Source of the DNA: Rhodospirillales bacterium
GTDB taxonomy: Bacteria > Pseudomonadota > Alphaproteobacteria > Acetobacterales > Acetobacteraceae
Direction of reading: 5' to 3'
NCBI GenBank assembly: GCA_017304945.1
Contig: JAFKLG010000068.1
Coordinates: 33,330 to 97,329, forward strand
Length of the DNA stretch: 64,000 bases
How positions within the stretch are numbered: the stretch's first letter is position 1; each line of letters starts with the position of its first letter. This document shows, in pieces, positions 54,393-63,067 of this stretch. A program made the position numbers and the translations under genes. The notes beneath the pieces are model-generated. The model did not search any database. It was not told where the DNA came from and worked only from the letters and a program-made list of their open reading frames with translations.

Positions 54393-55115
54393 ATGGAGCG
54401 TCTCCCGCCGCGCCTCACGCGACTGGCCTTCTTCGAGGGGGGTGACCCCGCCATGCTGGCGCGGGCCGAAGCCGAGGCGCGCATCGTTGCGTTCGATGCG
54501 CAGGAGACGGTGCTCGACTTCGACTGCCCCTCCACGGACGTTCGCGTGGTCTTGCGCGGGGGGCCGCTGAGAGTGCTGATGCGCACCAGCGGCGGCCGGG
54601 AAAAGATCGTGGCGGAGGTGGGAGCCGGCGCCTTCGTCGGAGAGCTGGCCGCCTTTGCCGGACCCGCGCATCCGCCCTCCGCCGGCATCAGGGCTGTCCA
54701 CCGCACCGTCGTTGCCGTCCTGCCCGGCGTGGTCTTCGTCGAGCTGGTTCTCGCCTCCCCCCCGCTGGGGCGACGGCTCATCGCGGTGTTGGCGGAGCGG
54801 GTACGCAGCCAGAACCGGCGGCTGCTGGAATATGCGGCACTGCCGACCCGGCCGCGGCTCTGCGCCGAACTGCTGCGGCTTGCGCGACCGCGGCCGCCGG
54901 AAGCCGGTGGTGGCCTGGCCGTGTTCCCGCCGCCGCCCAGGCTCGAACTCGCCGCGCGCATCGGGGCGCGACGCGAGGCGGTGTCGCGTGACCTGGCGGA
55001 CCTTGTCCGCGCGGGCCTGCTCCAGATCGGGCCGCGCGCGATCGTCCTGCTCGACGAGGCTGCGCTGCGCGCGGAAGTCGAGACCGCGATGGAAGCCGCG
55101 AAGCGCCTGCTGTGA
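54393..55115 (+). CDS. Crp/Fnr family transcriptional regulator
   Basis: A 240-residue regulator: an effector-binding beta-roll (residues 20-130, with GAGAFVGELAAFAG), a dimer helix, and a C-terminal winged helix with LAARIGARREAVSRDLADLVRAGLL. The recognition helix keeps the E-x-x-S-R pattern (EAVSR) used by FNR to read TTGA half-sites. No cysteine cluster for an oxygen-sensing iron-sulfur centre is present, so it is not FNR itself. ATG at 54393 with AAGGAG 12 bases upstream; an earlier in-frame ATG at 54357 is possible. Confidence 0.85.
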   Translation: MERLPPRLTRLAFFEGGDPAMLARAEAEARIVAFDAQETVLDFDCPSTDVRVVLRGGPLRVLMRTSGGREKIVAEVGAGAFVGELAAFAGPAHPPSAGIRAVHRTVVAVLPGVVFVELVLASPPLGRRLIAVLAERVRSQNRRLLEYAALPTRPRLCAELLRLARPRPPEAGGGLAVFPPPPRLELAARIGARREAVSRDLADLVRAGLLQIGPRAIVLLDEAALRAEVETAMEAAKRLL

Positions 55116-55151
55116 CGCGCGGCCGGAGATTCGGTGCCCGAACGGCGCCGG

Positions 55152-56414
55152 TCAGGGCGTGCCGCGCCAGGCGACACGCCAGATCGTGCCGTTGCCGTCC
55201 TCGCTGACCAGCAGCGCGCCGTCGGGCGCCACCGTCACGCCGACCGGCCGTGCCCAGACCGCGCGGTCGGAGGCGACGAAGCCGCTCAGGAACTCCTCAT
55301 AGGCTCCGGTCGGCCTTCCATTCGCGAAGCGCAGCCGGATCACCGAATAGCCGGTGCGGGTGGCGCGGTTCCAGGACCCGTGCAGCGCGACGAAGGCGTC
55401 ACCGCGGTACTCCGCCGGGAACTGGGCACCGTCGTAGAAGGTGATGCCGAGTGGCGCGGAATGCGCCTGGATCAGGACGTCCGGCGCGGTGACCTGGCCG
55501 GCGAGGTCGGGTCGCGCGTCGCGCAGGCGCGGGTCGGGATGGTCGCCGAGGTAGAACCAGGGCCAGCCGTAGAACGCGCCCTGCTGCACCCGGGTCGCGT
55601 AGTCGGGCGGCAGGTCGTCGCCCAACCCGTCCCGCTCGTTCACCACGCACCACAGCGCGCCGGGGCCGGGCTGGATCGCCATCGCGGAGCAGTTGCGCAG
55701 CCCGGTCGCGTAGACGCGGCGCGCGCCACCTTCCGGATCCATGGCGAGGACCAGGGCGCGGCCCGCCTCGTCCCCCCAGGCGGCGCCGCGCGGCAGGTCC
55801 GCGGGCGGGCGGCCGCGCAGCGTGGTGCCCGCATTCGAGGCGGAGCCGACCGAGACGAACAGCGTGCCGCCATCGGGGGAGACCGCGAGGTCGCGGGTCC
55901 AGTGCCCGCCTTCCGGCAGGCTGGGCACGATCACCTGGGCGGGCCCGCGGGCACGCAGGTCGCCGGACTGGTAGGGGTAGCGGATGACGCGGTTGGTCTC
56001 CGCCACGTAGACGAAGCGTGGCGCCGGGCCGGGCGGCCAGAAGGCGATTCCGAACGGCAGCGACAGACCCTCGGCGAAGGTGGCGACGGTCGCGGGGCGG
56101 GCGGCGTTCGGCAGCGTGCGCAGGATGCGGATGCGCCCGGCGCCGCTCTCGGCCAGGAACACGTCCCCGTTCGGCGCCGTGCGCAAGGTGCGCGGCTGGT
56201 CGAAGCCGCTCGCGAACAGAGTAGCCGTGAAGCCGGCCGGCACCGCGGGAGCGGCGTCCGGCGGGCGTGGCACGACCCGTGGCGGGCGTCCGGCGGAGGC
56301 GGTGGCATAGGGTGCCGGCAGCGACCCGAGTTCGAGGTGGTGGGTGGTGCCCGGCGCGTCACCTTGCGGGGCGGCGGCAGTCAGCAGCAGCAGGAGCAGG
56401 GCGCGACGGTTCAT
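55152..56414 (-). CDS. PQQ-dependent sugar dehydrogenase family protein (sorbosone dehydrogenase-like), exported
   Basis: A 420-residue periplasmic six-bladed propeller. Signal peptide MNRRALLLLLLTAAAPQGDA; then GFTATLFASGFDQPRTLRTAPNGDVFLAESGAGRI, GGHWTRDLAVSPDGGTLFVSVGSASN and the C-terminal ALHGSWNRATRTGY block all match the L-sorbosone/glucose-sorbosone dehydrogenase family, which oxidises sugars with PQQ or acts as a related propeller. Start at 56414 (MNRRALL); an ATG four codons upstream at 56426 is an alternative, and neither has a clear ribosome site. Confidence 0.86.
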   Translation of the reverse strand: MNRRALLLLLLTAAAPQGDAPGTTHHLELGSLPAPYATASAGRPPRVVPRPPDAAPAVPAGFTATLFASGFDQPRTLRTAPNGDVFLAESGAGRIRILRTLPNAARPATVATFAEGLSLPFGIAFWPPGPAPRFVYVAETNRVIRYPYQSGDLRARGPAQVIVPSLPEGGHWTRDLAVSPDGGTLFVSVGSASNAGTTLRGRPPADLPRGAAWGDEAGRALVLAMDPEGGARRVYATGLRNCSAMAIQPGPGALWCVVNERDGLGDDLPPDYATRVQQGAFYGWPWFYLGDHPDPRLRDARPDLAGQVTAPDVLIQAHSAPLGITFYDGAQFPAEYRGDAFVALHGSWNRATRTGYSVIRLRFANGRPTGAYEEFLSGFVASDRAVWARPVGVTVAPDGALLVSEDGNGTIWRVAWRGTP

Positions 56415-56515
56415 GCGCGGCAGCATGCCCGAGCGGAGCGGGGCGCGCTCTCACCAGAGCGTGACGTTGACCGGGCAGGGCGGTGAGAACATATTGAGAA
56501 CATGGGGTCAGGAAC

Positions 56516-57742
56516 ATGAGCAAGGCGCCGTCGCTGCGGGAGAAGCTGTCGATCCTGGCGGATGCCGCCAAATACGATGCGTCCTGCGCCTCCTCGGGTG
56601 GCACCCGCCGGGATTCGCGGGACGGGAAGGGGATCGGCTCCTCGACCGGCAACGGGATCTGCCACTCCTACACGCCCGATGGCCGCTGCGTGTCCCTGCT
56701 GAAGATCCTGCTGACCAATTTCTGCGTCTACGACTGCGCCTATTGCATCAACCGCAAGTCGAGCAACGTGCGGCGGGCGCGGTTCACCGAGCAGGAGGTG
56801 GTGGACCTCACGCTCGCTTTCTATCGGCGCAACTACATCGAGGGGCTGTTCCTCTCGTCCGGCATCATCCAGTCGGCCGACTACACGATGGAGCGGCTGG
56901 TCCGTGTCGCCCGCCTGCTGCGGGAGGGGCATCAGTTCCGCGGCTACATCCACCTGAAGACGATTCCGGAGGCCAGTCCCGCGCTGATCGAGGAGGCGGG
57001 GCGGCTCGCCGATCGCCTGTCGATCAACCTGGAGCTGCCGACCGAGGACGGGCTGCGCCGCTTCGCCCCGGAGAAGGACGGCGCCACGATCGAATCCGCC
57101 ATGGGGCGCATGTCCGGCGCGATCACCGCGGCGGCGGCGGAGCCGCGCGGGCCGCGTTTCGCGCCGGCGGGGCAGAGCACGCAGGTGATCGTCGGCGCCG
57201 ATGGCAGCGACGACGCGACGATCCTGGGCCGGTCGGCGGGGCTGTACGGCACGCACCGGCTCAAGCGGGTGTACTACTCCGCGTTCAGCCCGATCCCGGA
57301 ATCGAGCCAGGCGCTGCCGTCCCGCGCGCCGCCGCTGGCGCGGGAGCACCGGCTGTACCAGGCGGACTGGCTGATGCGGTATTACGGGTTCGGATCGGGC
57401 GAGATCCTGGCCGGGGCCGCGGACGGCATGCTGGATCTCGCGATCGACCCCAAGCTCGCCTGGGCGCTGCGGCATCGGGAGCGGTTCCCGGTCGACGTCA
57501 ACCACGCCGAACGGGAAATGCTCCTGCGCATTCCCGGTCTCGGGGTGCGGTCGGTCGACCGGCTGATCGCGGCGCGGCGGCACCGCAGCTTGCGGCTCGC
57601 CGATCTGGCGCGGCTGGCGGGGTCCGAACGGCGGCTGCGGCCGTTCGTGGTGACGGCCGACCACCGGCCGACCGCGCTGCTCGACCGTGCCGACCTGCGC
57701 TCGATCGTGGCGCCGCCGCGGCAGCTCGCCTTGTTTGCCTGA
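56516..57742 (+). CDS. Putative DNA modification/repair radical SAM protein
   Basis: A 408-residue radical SAM protein of the group annotated as putative DNA modification/repair enzymes (linked with uracil-DNA-glycosylase-like proteins). The cluster cysteines C70, C74 and C77 lie in LLTNFCVYDCAYCINRKSSN (CX3CX2C), and a C-terminal helix-hairpin-helix, GLGVRSVDRLIAARRHRSL near residue 340, should bind DNA. Spore photoproduct lyase is a distant relative by cofactor and target. The stop overlaps the next gene (TGATG), so the two proteins are co-expressed. The ATG at 56516 is preceded by a GGGGTCAGGAAC ribosome site. Confidence 0.9.
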   Translation: MSKAPSLREKLSILADAAKYDASCASSGGTRRDSRDGKGIGSSTGNGICHSYTPDGRCVSLLKILLTNFCVYDCAYCINRKSSNVRRARFTEQEVVDLTLAFYRRNYIEGLFLSSGIIQSADYTMERLVRVARLLREGHQFRGYIHLKTIPEASPALIEEAGRLADRLSINLELPTEDGLRRFAPEKDGATIESAMGRMSGAITAAAAEPRGPRFAPAGQSTQVIVGADGSDDATILGRSAGLYGTHRLKRVYYSAFSPIPESSQALPSRAPPLAREHRLYQADWLMRYYGFGSGEILAGAADGMLDLAIDPKLAWALRHRERFPVDVNHAEREMLLRIPGLGVRSVDRLIAARRHRSLRLADLARLAGSERRLRPFVVTADHRPTALLDRADLRSIVAPPRQLALFA

Positions 57743-58566
57743 TGCGCCGCGTGGTGCTGGCCGTTCCCGACGAGTTCGCGCCGTTTCGGCAGGCGGCGCG
57801 CGGGTTGCTGGCGGAGGCCGTGCCACCGCACGCGATCGCCTGGTCGGAGGGTGAGCCGGACCTGTTCGCGGGCGCGTCCGCGGCGCCCACGTCGGGCGGC
57901 GTCGGCGACCGCGTGGGTCCGGCTCCGGATGGCCCGTGCGCGCCACCGGTCGCGGTGCCGGCGCGCTTCCTTCCGCTGGCCGAGGAGGTGATCCGCCACC
58001 GCGCGCCCGAACGCTTCGCCCTGCTCTATGAGGCGCTGTGGCGGATCACGCAGGGGGAGCGCGCGCTGCTGCAGGTCGCCTCCGACCCGCTGGTGCACCG
58101 GCTCGAGCGCATGCGCCGCGCCGTGTCGCACGATGCGCACCGCATGACCGCATTCCTGCGCTTCCGCGAGGCGGGCCCCAACCGGTTCGTCGCCTGGTAT
58201 GAGCCGGCGCACCGCGTGCTGCGCCAGGTCGCGCCCTTCTTCACCGGCCGGTTCGCCGCGATGCACTGGGCGATCCTGACCCCGGACGCGTCGCTTGCCT
58301 GGGATGGCAGCGCCGCCTGCTTCGGCCCCGGCGTGTCGCGCGACGCGGCGCCCTGCGAGGACGCGCTGGAGACGTGGTGGCAGGACTATTACCGCGCGAC
58401 GTTCAACCCGGCGCGGGCGAACGAGACCGCACTGCGCCGACACATCCCGCGCCGGTTCTGGCGCAACCTGCCGGAGGCGGAGACGGTGCCGGAGCTGCTG
58501 TCCCAGGCGGGGCGGCGGACCGCGGCAATGACCTCCGAAAAGTTGCGGCCGGTGATCAAAAACTGA
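57742..58566 (+). CDS. DUF4130 protein, partner of the radical SAM protein (uracil-DNA glycosylase domain absent)
   Basis: A 274-residue protein of the DUF4130 (probable DNA metabolism) family: VVLAVPDEFAPFRQAARGLLAEAVPPHAIAW at the start, HDAHRMTAFLRFREAG and the KHxPxRFWRNLPEA-type ending (RHIPRRFWRNLPEAETVPEL) are its marks. In many bacteria this domain is the N-terminal part of a protein of about 480 residues whose second half is a UdgX-type uracil-DNA glycosylase; here the protein stops before that domain and none is visible in the window. It overlaps the radical SAM gene by one base. Confidence 0.85.
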   Translation: MRRVVLAVPDEFAPFRQAARGLLAEAVPPHAIAWSEGEPDLFAGASAAPTSGGVGDRVGPAPDGPCAPPVAVPARFLPLAEEVIRHRAPERFALLYEALWRITQGERALLQVASDPLVHRLERMRRAVSHDAHRMTAFLRFREAGPNRFVAWYEPAHRVLRQVAPFFTGRFAAMHWAILTPDASLAWDGSAACFGPGVSRDAAPCEDALETWWQDYYRATFNPARANETALRRHIPRRFWRNLPEAETVPELLSQAGRRTAAMTSEKLRPVIKN

Positions 58567-58641
58567 GCAGAGTGCCGCGATCGATATGCATTGGTGACCC
58601 GCCGGATTGAGCGCACCACCTATGCGGGTCGACCTGGGGTT

Positions 58642-58657
58642 TGGCACGGGCGTTGCA
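58642..58657 (+). promoter_or_regulatory. Sigma-54 (RpoN) promoter of the urt operon
   Basis: TGGCACGGGCGTTGCA matches the -24/-12 consensus TGGCAC-N5-TTGCA at every specified position, with exactly ten bases between the essential GG (58643-58644) and GC (58655-58656). It lies 75 bp upstream of the urtA start codon, on the same strand, in the only non-coding gap before the operon. A clear pair of NtrC sites was not found upstream. Sigma-54 control of urea uptake genes under nitrogen limitation is established in other bacteria. Confidence 0.85.
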
Positions 58658-58731
58658 ATGACGAGATCGGGGCCCGCCCGGCGGGGAAACCAACGTCACG
58701 CAACAACACGTCCACACAACAGGAACACAGG

Positions 58732-60069
58732 ATGTCTCCGGTCGAACCCAAACTCTCGCGCCGCGGCCTCGGCCGGCTGGGCGCCGCCGCCGCCACCCTT
58801 GCCGCCGTGGGCGCCGTCCGCGCCGCCACCAACGAAGCCGCCGCACAGCCCTCCGGCGGGGTCATCAAGGTCGGCATTCTCCACTCCTTGTCCGGCACGA
58901 TGGCGATCAGCGAGACGACCCTGAAGGACGTCATGCTGATGCTGATCGAGCAGCAGAACAAGAAAGGCGGCCTGCTCGGCAAGAAGCTGGAGGCCGTGGT
59001 CGTCGACCCGGCCAGCAACTGGCCGCTGTTCGCCGAAAAGGCGCGGCAGTTGATCTCGGTCGACAAGTGCGCCGCGACGTTCGGATGCTGGACGTCGGTG
59101 TCGCGCAAGTCCGTGCTGCCGGTGTTCGAGGAGCTGAACTCGATCCTGTTCTATCCGGTGCAGTATGAAGGGCAGGAGTGCAGCCGCAACGTGTTCTACA
59201 CCGGCGCGGCGCCGAACCAGCAGGCGATCCCGGCCGTCGACTACCTGATGAACGAGAACGGGGTGAAGCGCTGGGTGCTGGCCGGCACCGACTACGTCTA
59301 TCCGCGCACGACGAACCAGATCCTGGAAGCCTACCTGAAGACCAAGGGTGTCGCCGCCGACGACATCATGATCAACTACACGCCGTTCGGTCACTCCGAC
59401 TGGCAGAACATCGTCGCCTCGATCAAGAAGTTCGGCACCGCCGGCAAGAAGACCGCCGTGGTCTCCACCATCAACGGCGACGCCAACGTTCCGTTCTACA
59501 AGGAACTCGGCAACCAGGGCGTGAAGGCGACCGACATCCCGGTGGTGGCCTTCTCGGTCGGTGAGGAAGAACTGGCCGGCATCGACACCAAGCCGCTGGT
59601 CGGTCACCTGGCGGCGTGGAACTACTTCGAGAGCGTCGACAACCCCGACAACAAGGCGTTCATCGACTCCTGGAAGACCTTCACCAAGAACCCGAAGCGC
59701 ACCACCAACGACCCGATGGAAGCGCACTACATCGGCTTCAACATGTGGGTGAAGGGCGTCGAGAAGGCCGGCACCACCGACGCCGACGCGGTGATCGATG
59801 CGCTGATCGGCGTCTCCGTGCCCAACCTCTCGGGCGGCTACTCGGCGATGATGCCGAACCACCACATCACCAAGCCGGTCCTGATCGGTGAGATCCAGGG
59901 CGACGGCCAGTTCAACATCGTCTCGCAGACCCCCGGCCTGCTCGTGGCCCAGGAATGGTCGCCCTACGTCGCCGACACCAAGGACCTGATCGGCGACTGG
60001 CGGGCGCCTCTGAGATGCGGTGCGTTCAACGTGAAGACCGGCACGTGCACCGCCGGCAAGAAGGCCTGA
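58732..60069 (+). CDS. urtA: Urea ABC transporter substrate-binding protein
   Basis: A 445-residue periplasmic protein that captures urea for UrtBCDE. A Tat-type signal with SRRGLGRLGAAAATLAAVGA precedes VIKVGILHSLSGTMAISETT. Segments CWTSVSRKSVLPVFEELNSILFYPVQYEGQE and the NHHITKPVLIGEIQGDGQF block are diagnostic of the urea/amide subgroup of family 4. ATG at 58732 with AGGAACACAGG upstream. Driven by the sigma-54 promoter 75 bp before it; urtB starts 98 bp after it. Confidence 0.95.
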   Translation: MSPVEPKLSRRGLGRLGAAAATLAAVGAVRAATNEAAAQPSGGVIKVGILHSLSGTMAISETTLKDVMLMLIEQQNKKGGLLGKKLEAVVVDPASNWPLFAEKARQLISVDKCAATFGCWTSVSRKSVLPVFEELNSILFYPVQYEGQECSRNVFYTGAAPNQQAIPAVDYLMNENGVKRWVLAGTDYVYPRTTNQILEAYLKTKGVAADDIMINYTPFGHSDWQNIVASIKKFGTAGKKTAVVSTINGDANVPFYKELGNQGVKATDIPVVAFSVGEEELAGIDTKPLVGHLAAWNYFESVDNPDNKAFIDSWKTFTKNPKRTTNDPMEAHYIGFNMWVKGVEKAGTTDADAVIDALIGVSVPNLSGGYSAMMPNHHITKPVLIGEIQGDGQFNIVSQTPGLLVAQEWSPYVADTKDLIGDWRAPLRCGAFNVKTGTCTAGKKA

Positions 60070-60166
60070 TGGCGCCTCGCTTCCCATTGGCCTGATTGCC
60101 CAGGTGGGGGCGGCTGTTCCTCCCGGCCGCCCCCGCCTGTTCTTATTTTCAGTTCGAGGTTCGCAG

Positions 60167-61774
60167 ATGCTCCGGCTTCCCGCCTGGCTGATGCTGGTGC
60201 TGCTCGTTCTCGCGCCGCTCTCCGCACGCGCGCAGGAGACCGACGACGCCTATGCCGCGCTGGCCGGTTCGGCAGGCATCCCCTCCGCCGCCGGATTCGA
60301 CTCGGTGCGCCGCGGGGTGGAGCAGCTCGCCACCTCCGGCGATCCGCGCGCCGCCGTGGTGATCGGCGCGCTGCAGGCCGGCCAGCTCTACGCCCGCGCC
60401 GACCGCGCCCTGTTCATCAAGCAGCCGGACGGCAGCTTCGTCGACGCGCGCAGCGGCGCGCCCGCGCCGGATGCCGCCGGGCTCAGGCCGGTGCGCCTCA
60501 ACAACGCGGTCCGCTCCGCGATCGACGCGGCGCTGGGCAGCCTGCGCCTGTTCGCGCCCGACGCCGCCACGCGGCTCGCCGCCGCCGAGGCCGTGTTCAA
60601 GTCGCACGACCCGGCCGCGCTGCCCGCGCTCACCCGAGCGCTGGCGAAGGAGAGCGATGCCGCGGTGAAGACCCGGATGCAGCAGGCCCGCGCTGCCGCG
60701 CTGCTGTCGTCCGGCGACGCGTCGGAAGCGGATCGGCTCGCCGCGGTCGCCATGCTGCGCGCCCGCGGCGACATCGACGCCCGCGGCTTCCTCGCCTCGC
60801 TGTCCGGCCAGCCGCAATCGGTCGCCACCGCCGCCGCCGCGGCGATCACCGCGATCGACCGGCAGTTGCAGCTCTGGAGCATCCTGCAGAGCGTCTATTA
60901 CGGCATCAGCCTCGGATCGGTGCTGTTGCTGGCCGCCGCCGGGCTCGCCATCACCTTCGGCGTCATGGGCGTGATCAACATGGCGCATGGCGAGATGGTG
61001 ATGATCGGCGCCTACACGACCTTCGTCGTGCAGCAGCTCATGCGCGCCTATCTGCCGGGGATCTATGCGATTAACCTGCTGCTCGCGATCCCGCTCGCCT
61101 TCCTGGTGGCCGGCGCGATCGGCGTGTTGGTGGAGCGGACCCTGATCCGCTGGCTGTACGGACGGCCGCTGGAGACGCTGCTCGCGACCTGGGGCCTGTC
61201 GCTCGTGTTGCAGCAGGCCGTGCGGTCCATCTTCGGCGCCAACAATCGCGACGTCGATACGCCGTGGTGGATGAGCGGCGCCACGCAACTGGGCGGGCTG
61301 ACGCTCACCTGGAACCGCATGTACATCGTGCTGTTCGCGGTGCTGGTGCTGGCCGCGCTGATGGCGGCGCTGCGCTACACGCCGCTGGGTTTGCGCATGC
61401 GCGCGGTGACGCAGAACCGGCGCATGGCGGCGGCGATGGGCATCCGCACACCGTGGATCGACGCGCTGACCTTCGGCCTGGGCTCCGGCGTCGCCGGCAT
61501 GGCGGGCGTGGCGCTGAGCCAGATCGACAACGTGTCGCCCAATCTCGGCCAGGGCTACATCATCGACAGTTTCATGGTGGTGGTGTTCGGCGGCGTCGGC
61601 AATCTCTGGGGCACGATGCTGGGCGCCTTGACGCTGGGCATCGTGAACAAGTTCCTCGAGCCGGTGGCGGGCGCCGTGCTGGGCAAGATCGTGGTGCTGG
61701 TGCTGCTGATCCTGTTCATCCAGCGCCGCCCGCGCGGCATGTTCCCGCTGAAGGGACGGGCGGTGGAGACATGA
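60167..61774 (+). CDS. urtB: Urea ABC transporter permease UrtB
   Basis: A 535-residue inner-membrane permease. As in other UrtB proteins a long periplasmic/N-terminal region (signal peptide, then about 210 Ala-rich residues) precedes the LivH-type membrane domain from about residue 235 (ILQSVYYGISLGSVLLLAAAGLAITFGVMGVINMAHGE in parts). The signature GLSLVLQQAVRSIFGANNR and the EAA-type loop RAVTQNRRMAAAMGI are present. ATG at 60167 follows TTCGAGGTTCGCAG. A REP-like hairpin lies in the 171-bp gap before urtC. Confidence 0.95.
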   Translation: MLRLPAWLMLVLLVLAPLSARAQETDDAYAALAGSAGIPSAAGFDSVRRGVEQLATSGDPRAAVVIGALQAGQLYARADRALFIKQPDGSFVDARSGAPAPDAAGLRPVRLNNAVRSAIDAALGSLRLFAPDAATRLAAAEAVFKSHDPAALPALTRALAKESDAAVKTRMQQARAAALLSSGDASEADRLAAVAMLRARGDIDARGFLASLSGQPQSVATAAAAAITAIDRQLQLWSILQSVYYGISLGSVLLLAAAGLAITFGVMGVINMAHGEMVMIGAYTTFVVQQLMRAYLPGIYAINLLLAIPLAFLVAGAIGVLVERTLIRWLYGRPLETLLATWGLSLVLQQAVRSIFGANNRDVDTPWWMSGATQLGGLTLTWNRMYIVLFAVLVLAALMAALRYTPLGLRMRAVTQNRRMAAAMGIRTPWIDALTFGLGSGVAGMAGVALSQIDNVSPNLGQGYIIDSFMVVVFGGVGNLWGTMLGALTLGIVNKFLEPVAGAVLGKIVVLVLLILFIQRRPRGMFPLKGRAVET

Positions 61775-61853
61775 GGATCACCGCTGTCGTCGGCTCGGCC
61801 GCCATGACCCGGACTGCAACCCTTGCGACCGTGACCCGGCCTCCACGTTGTTC

Positions 61854-61884
61854 CGTCATGGCCGGGTCAGGCCCGGCCATGACG
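61854..61884. repeat. REP-like hairpin between urtB and urtC
   Basis: A perfect 13-bp stem, CGTCATGGCCGGG at 61854-61866 with its complement at 61872-61884, closes a 5-nt loop. The core ATGGCCGGG/CCCGGCCAT is the same as in the ilvH-ilvC element and the hairpins after urtD. No T run follows; it may stabilise or attenuate the transcript. Confidence 0.8.
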
Positions 61885-61945
61885 AGGGAAGCGAGGAGTG
61901 CCGTGCCCGCCCACACCTGGGTCGCCCTCCACCACGGAGCCTCCC

Positions 61946-63067
61946 ATGCTTGAGCGCTCCACCCTCGTCGCCCTCATCGTGGTGCTCGGCGGCGCCCTGC
62001 TGCTCGCGGTGCTGAACCAGGCGACCGCCGCAGCCTCCGCGATGCACGTGCCCACCTACGTGATCGCGCTCGCCGGCAAATACCTGTGCTTCGCCATGCT
62101 CGCCCTCGCGGTCGACCTGGTCTGGGGCTTCGCGGGCATCCTCTCGCTGGGCCACGCCGCCTTCTTCGCCCTCGGCGGCTACGCGATGGGCATGTACCTG
62201 ATGCGCCAGATCGGCACGCGCGGCGTCTACGGCAACGCCGAACTGCCCGACTTCATGGTGTTCCTGGGGTGGAAGTCGCTGCCCTGGTTCTGGCACGGGT
62301 TCGAGTGGTTCGGCTTCGCCATGCTGATGGTCGTGCTGGTGCCCGGCGTGCTGGCGCTCGTCTTCGGCTATCTCGCCTTCCGCTCCCGCGTCACCGGCGT
62401 CTATCTCTCGATCATCACCCAGGCGCTGACCTACGCGCTGCTGCTGGCGTTCTTCCGCAACGACATGGGGTTCGGCGGCAACAACGGCCTGACCGACTTC
62501 AAGGACATCCTGGGCTTCAACATCCAGTCCGACGCGACCCGCTCTGCCTTGCTGGTGATCTCCGCCATCGCCCTCTGCGCGCAGCTCCTGGTCGCGCGTT
62601 TCGTGGTCCGCTCGCGCTTCGGCAAGGTGCTGATCGCGGTCCGCGACACCGAGGCACGCACGCGTTTCCTCGGCTACCGGCCCGAATCCTACAAGCTCGT
62701 GGTGTGGGTGCTCTCGGCCGTCATGGCCGGCATCGGCGGCGCGCTCTACGTGCCGCAGGTCGGCATCATCAACCCGTCCGAGTTCTCGCCCGCCAACTCG
62801 ATCGAGGCGGTGATCTGGGTCGCGGTCGGCGGCCGCGGCACGCTGGTGGGCGCGATCATCGGCGCGCTGCTGGTGAATTTCGGCAAGACCTGGTTCACCG
62901 GGCTGCTGCCCGAGTTCTGGCTCTACGCGCTGGGCGCGCTGTTCATCTTCGTCACCCTGTTCCTCCCGCGCGGCGTGATGGGCCTGTTCACCCGCCGCGA
63001 GAAGCTCGCCCCGGAACCGGAGGCCGAAACGCCCACCGCCTCCGCCGCGCATGAGGTGACGGGATGA
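61946..63067 (+). CDS. urtC: Urea ABC transporter permease UrtC
   Basis: A 373-residue LivM-type inner-membrane permease. Hydrophobic segments include the LALAVDLVWGFAGILSLGHAAFFALGGYAMGMY stretch, a long periplasmic loop, and the coupling loop LIAVRDTEARTRFLGYRPESYKL that contacts the ATPases; the end is the basic RREKLAPEPEAE tail. ATG at 61946 after GGAGCCTCCC. It overlaps urtD by 4 bp (ATGA). Confidence 0.95.
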   Translation: MLERSTLVALIVVLGGALLLAVLNQATAAASAMHVPTYVIALAGKYLCFAMLALAVDLVWGFAGILSLGHAAFFALGGYAMGMYLMRQIGTRGVYGNAELPDFMVFLGWKSLPWFWHGFEWFGFAMLMVVLVPGVLALVFGYLAFRSRVTGVYLSIITQALTYALLLAFFRNDMGFGGNNGLTDFKDILGFNIQSDATRSALLVISAIALCAQLLVARFVVRSRFGKVLIAVRDTEARTRFLGYRPESYKLVVWVLSAVMAGIGGALYVPQVGIINPSEFSPANSIEAVIWVAVGGRGTLVGAIIGALLVNFGKTWFTGLLPEFWLYALGALFIFVTLFLPRGVMGLFTRREKLAPEPEAETPTASAAHEVTG

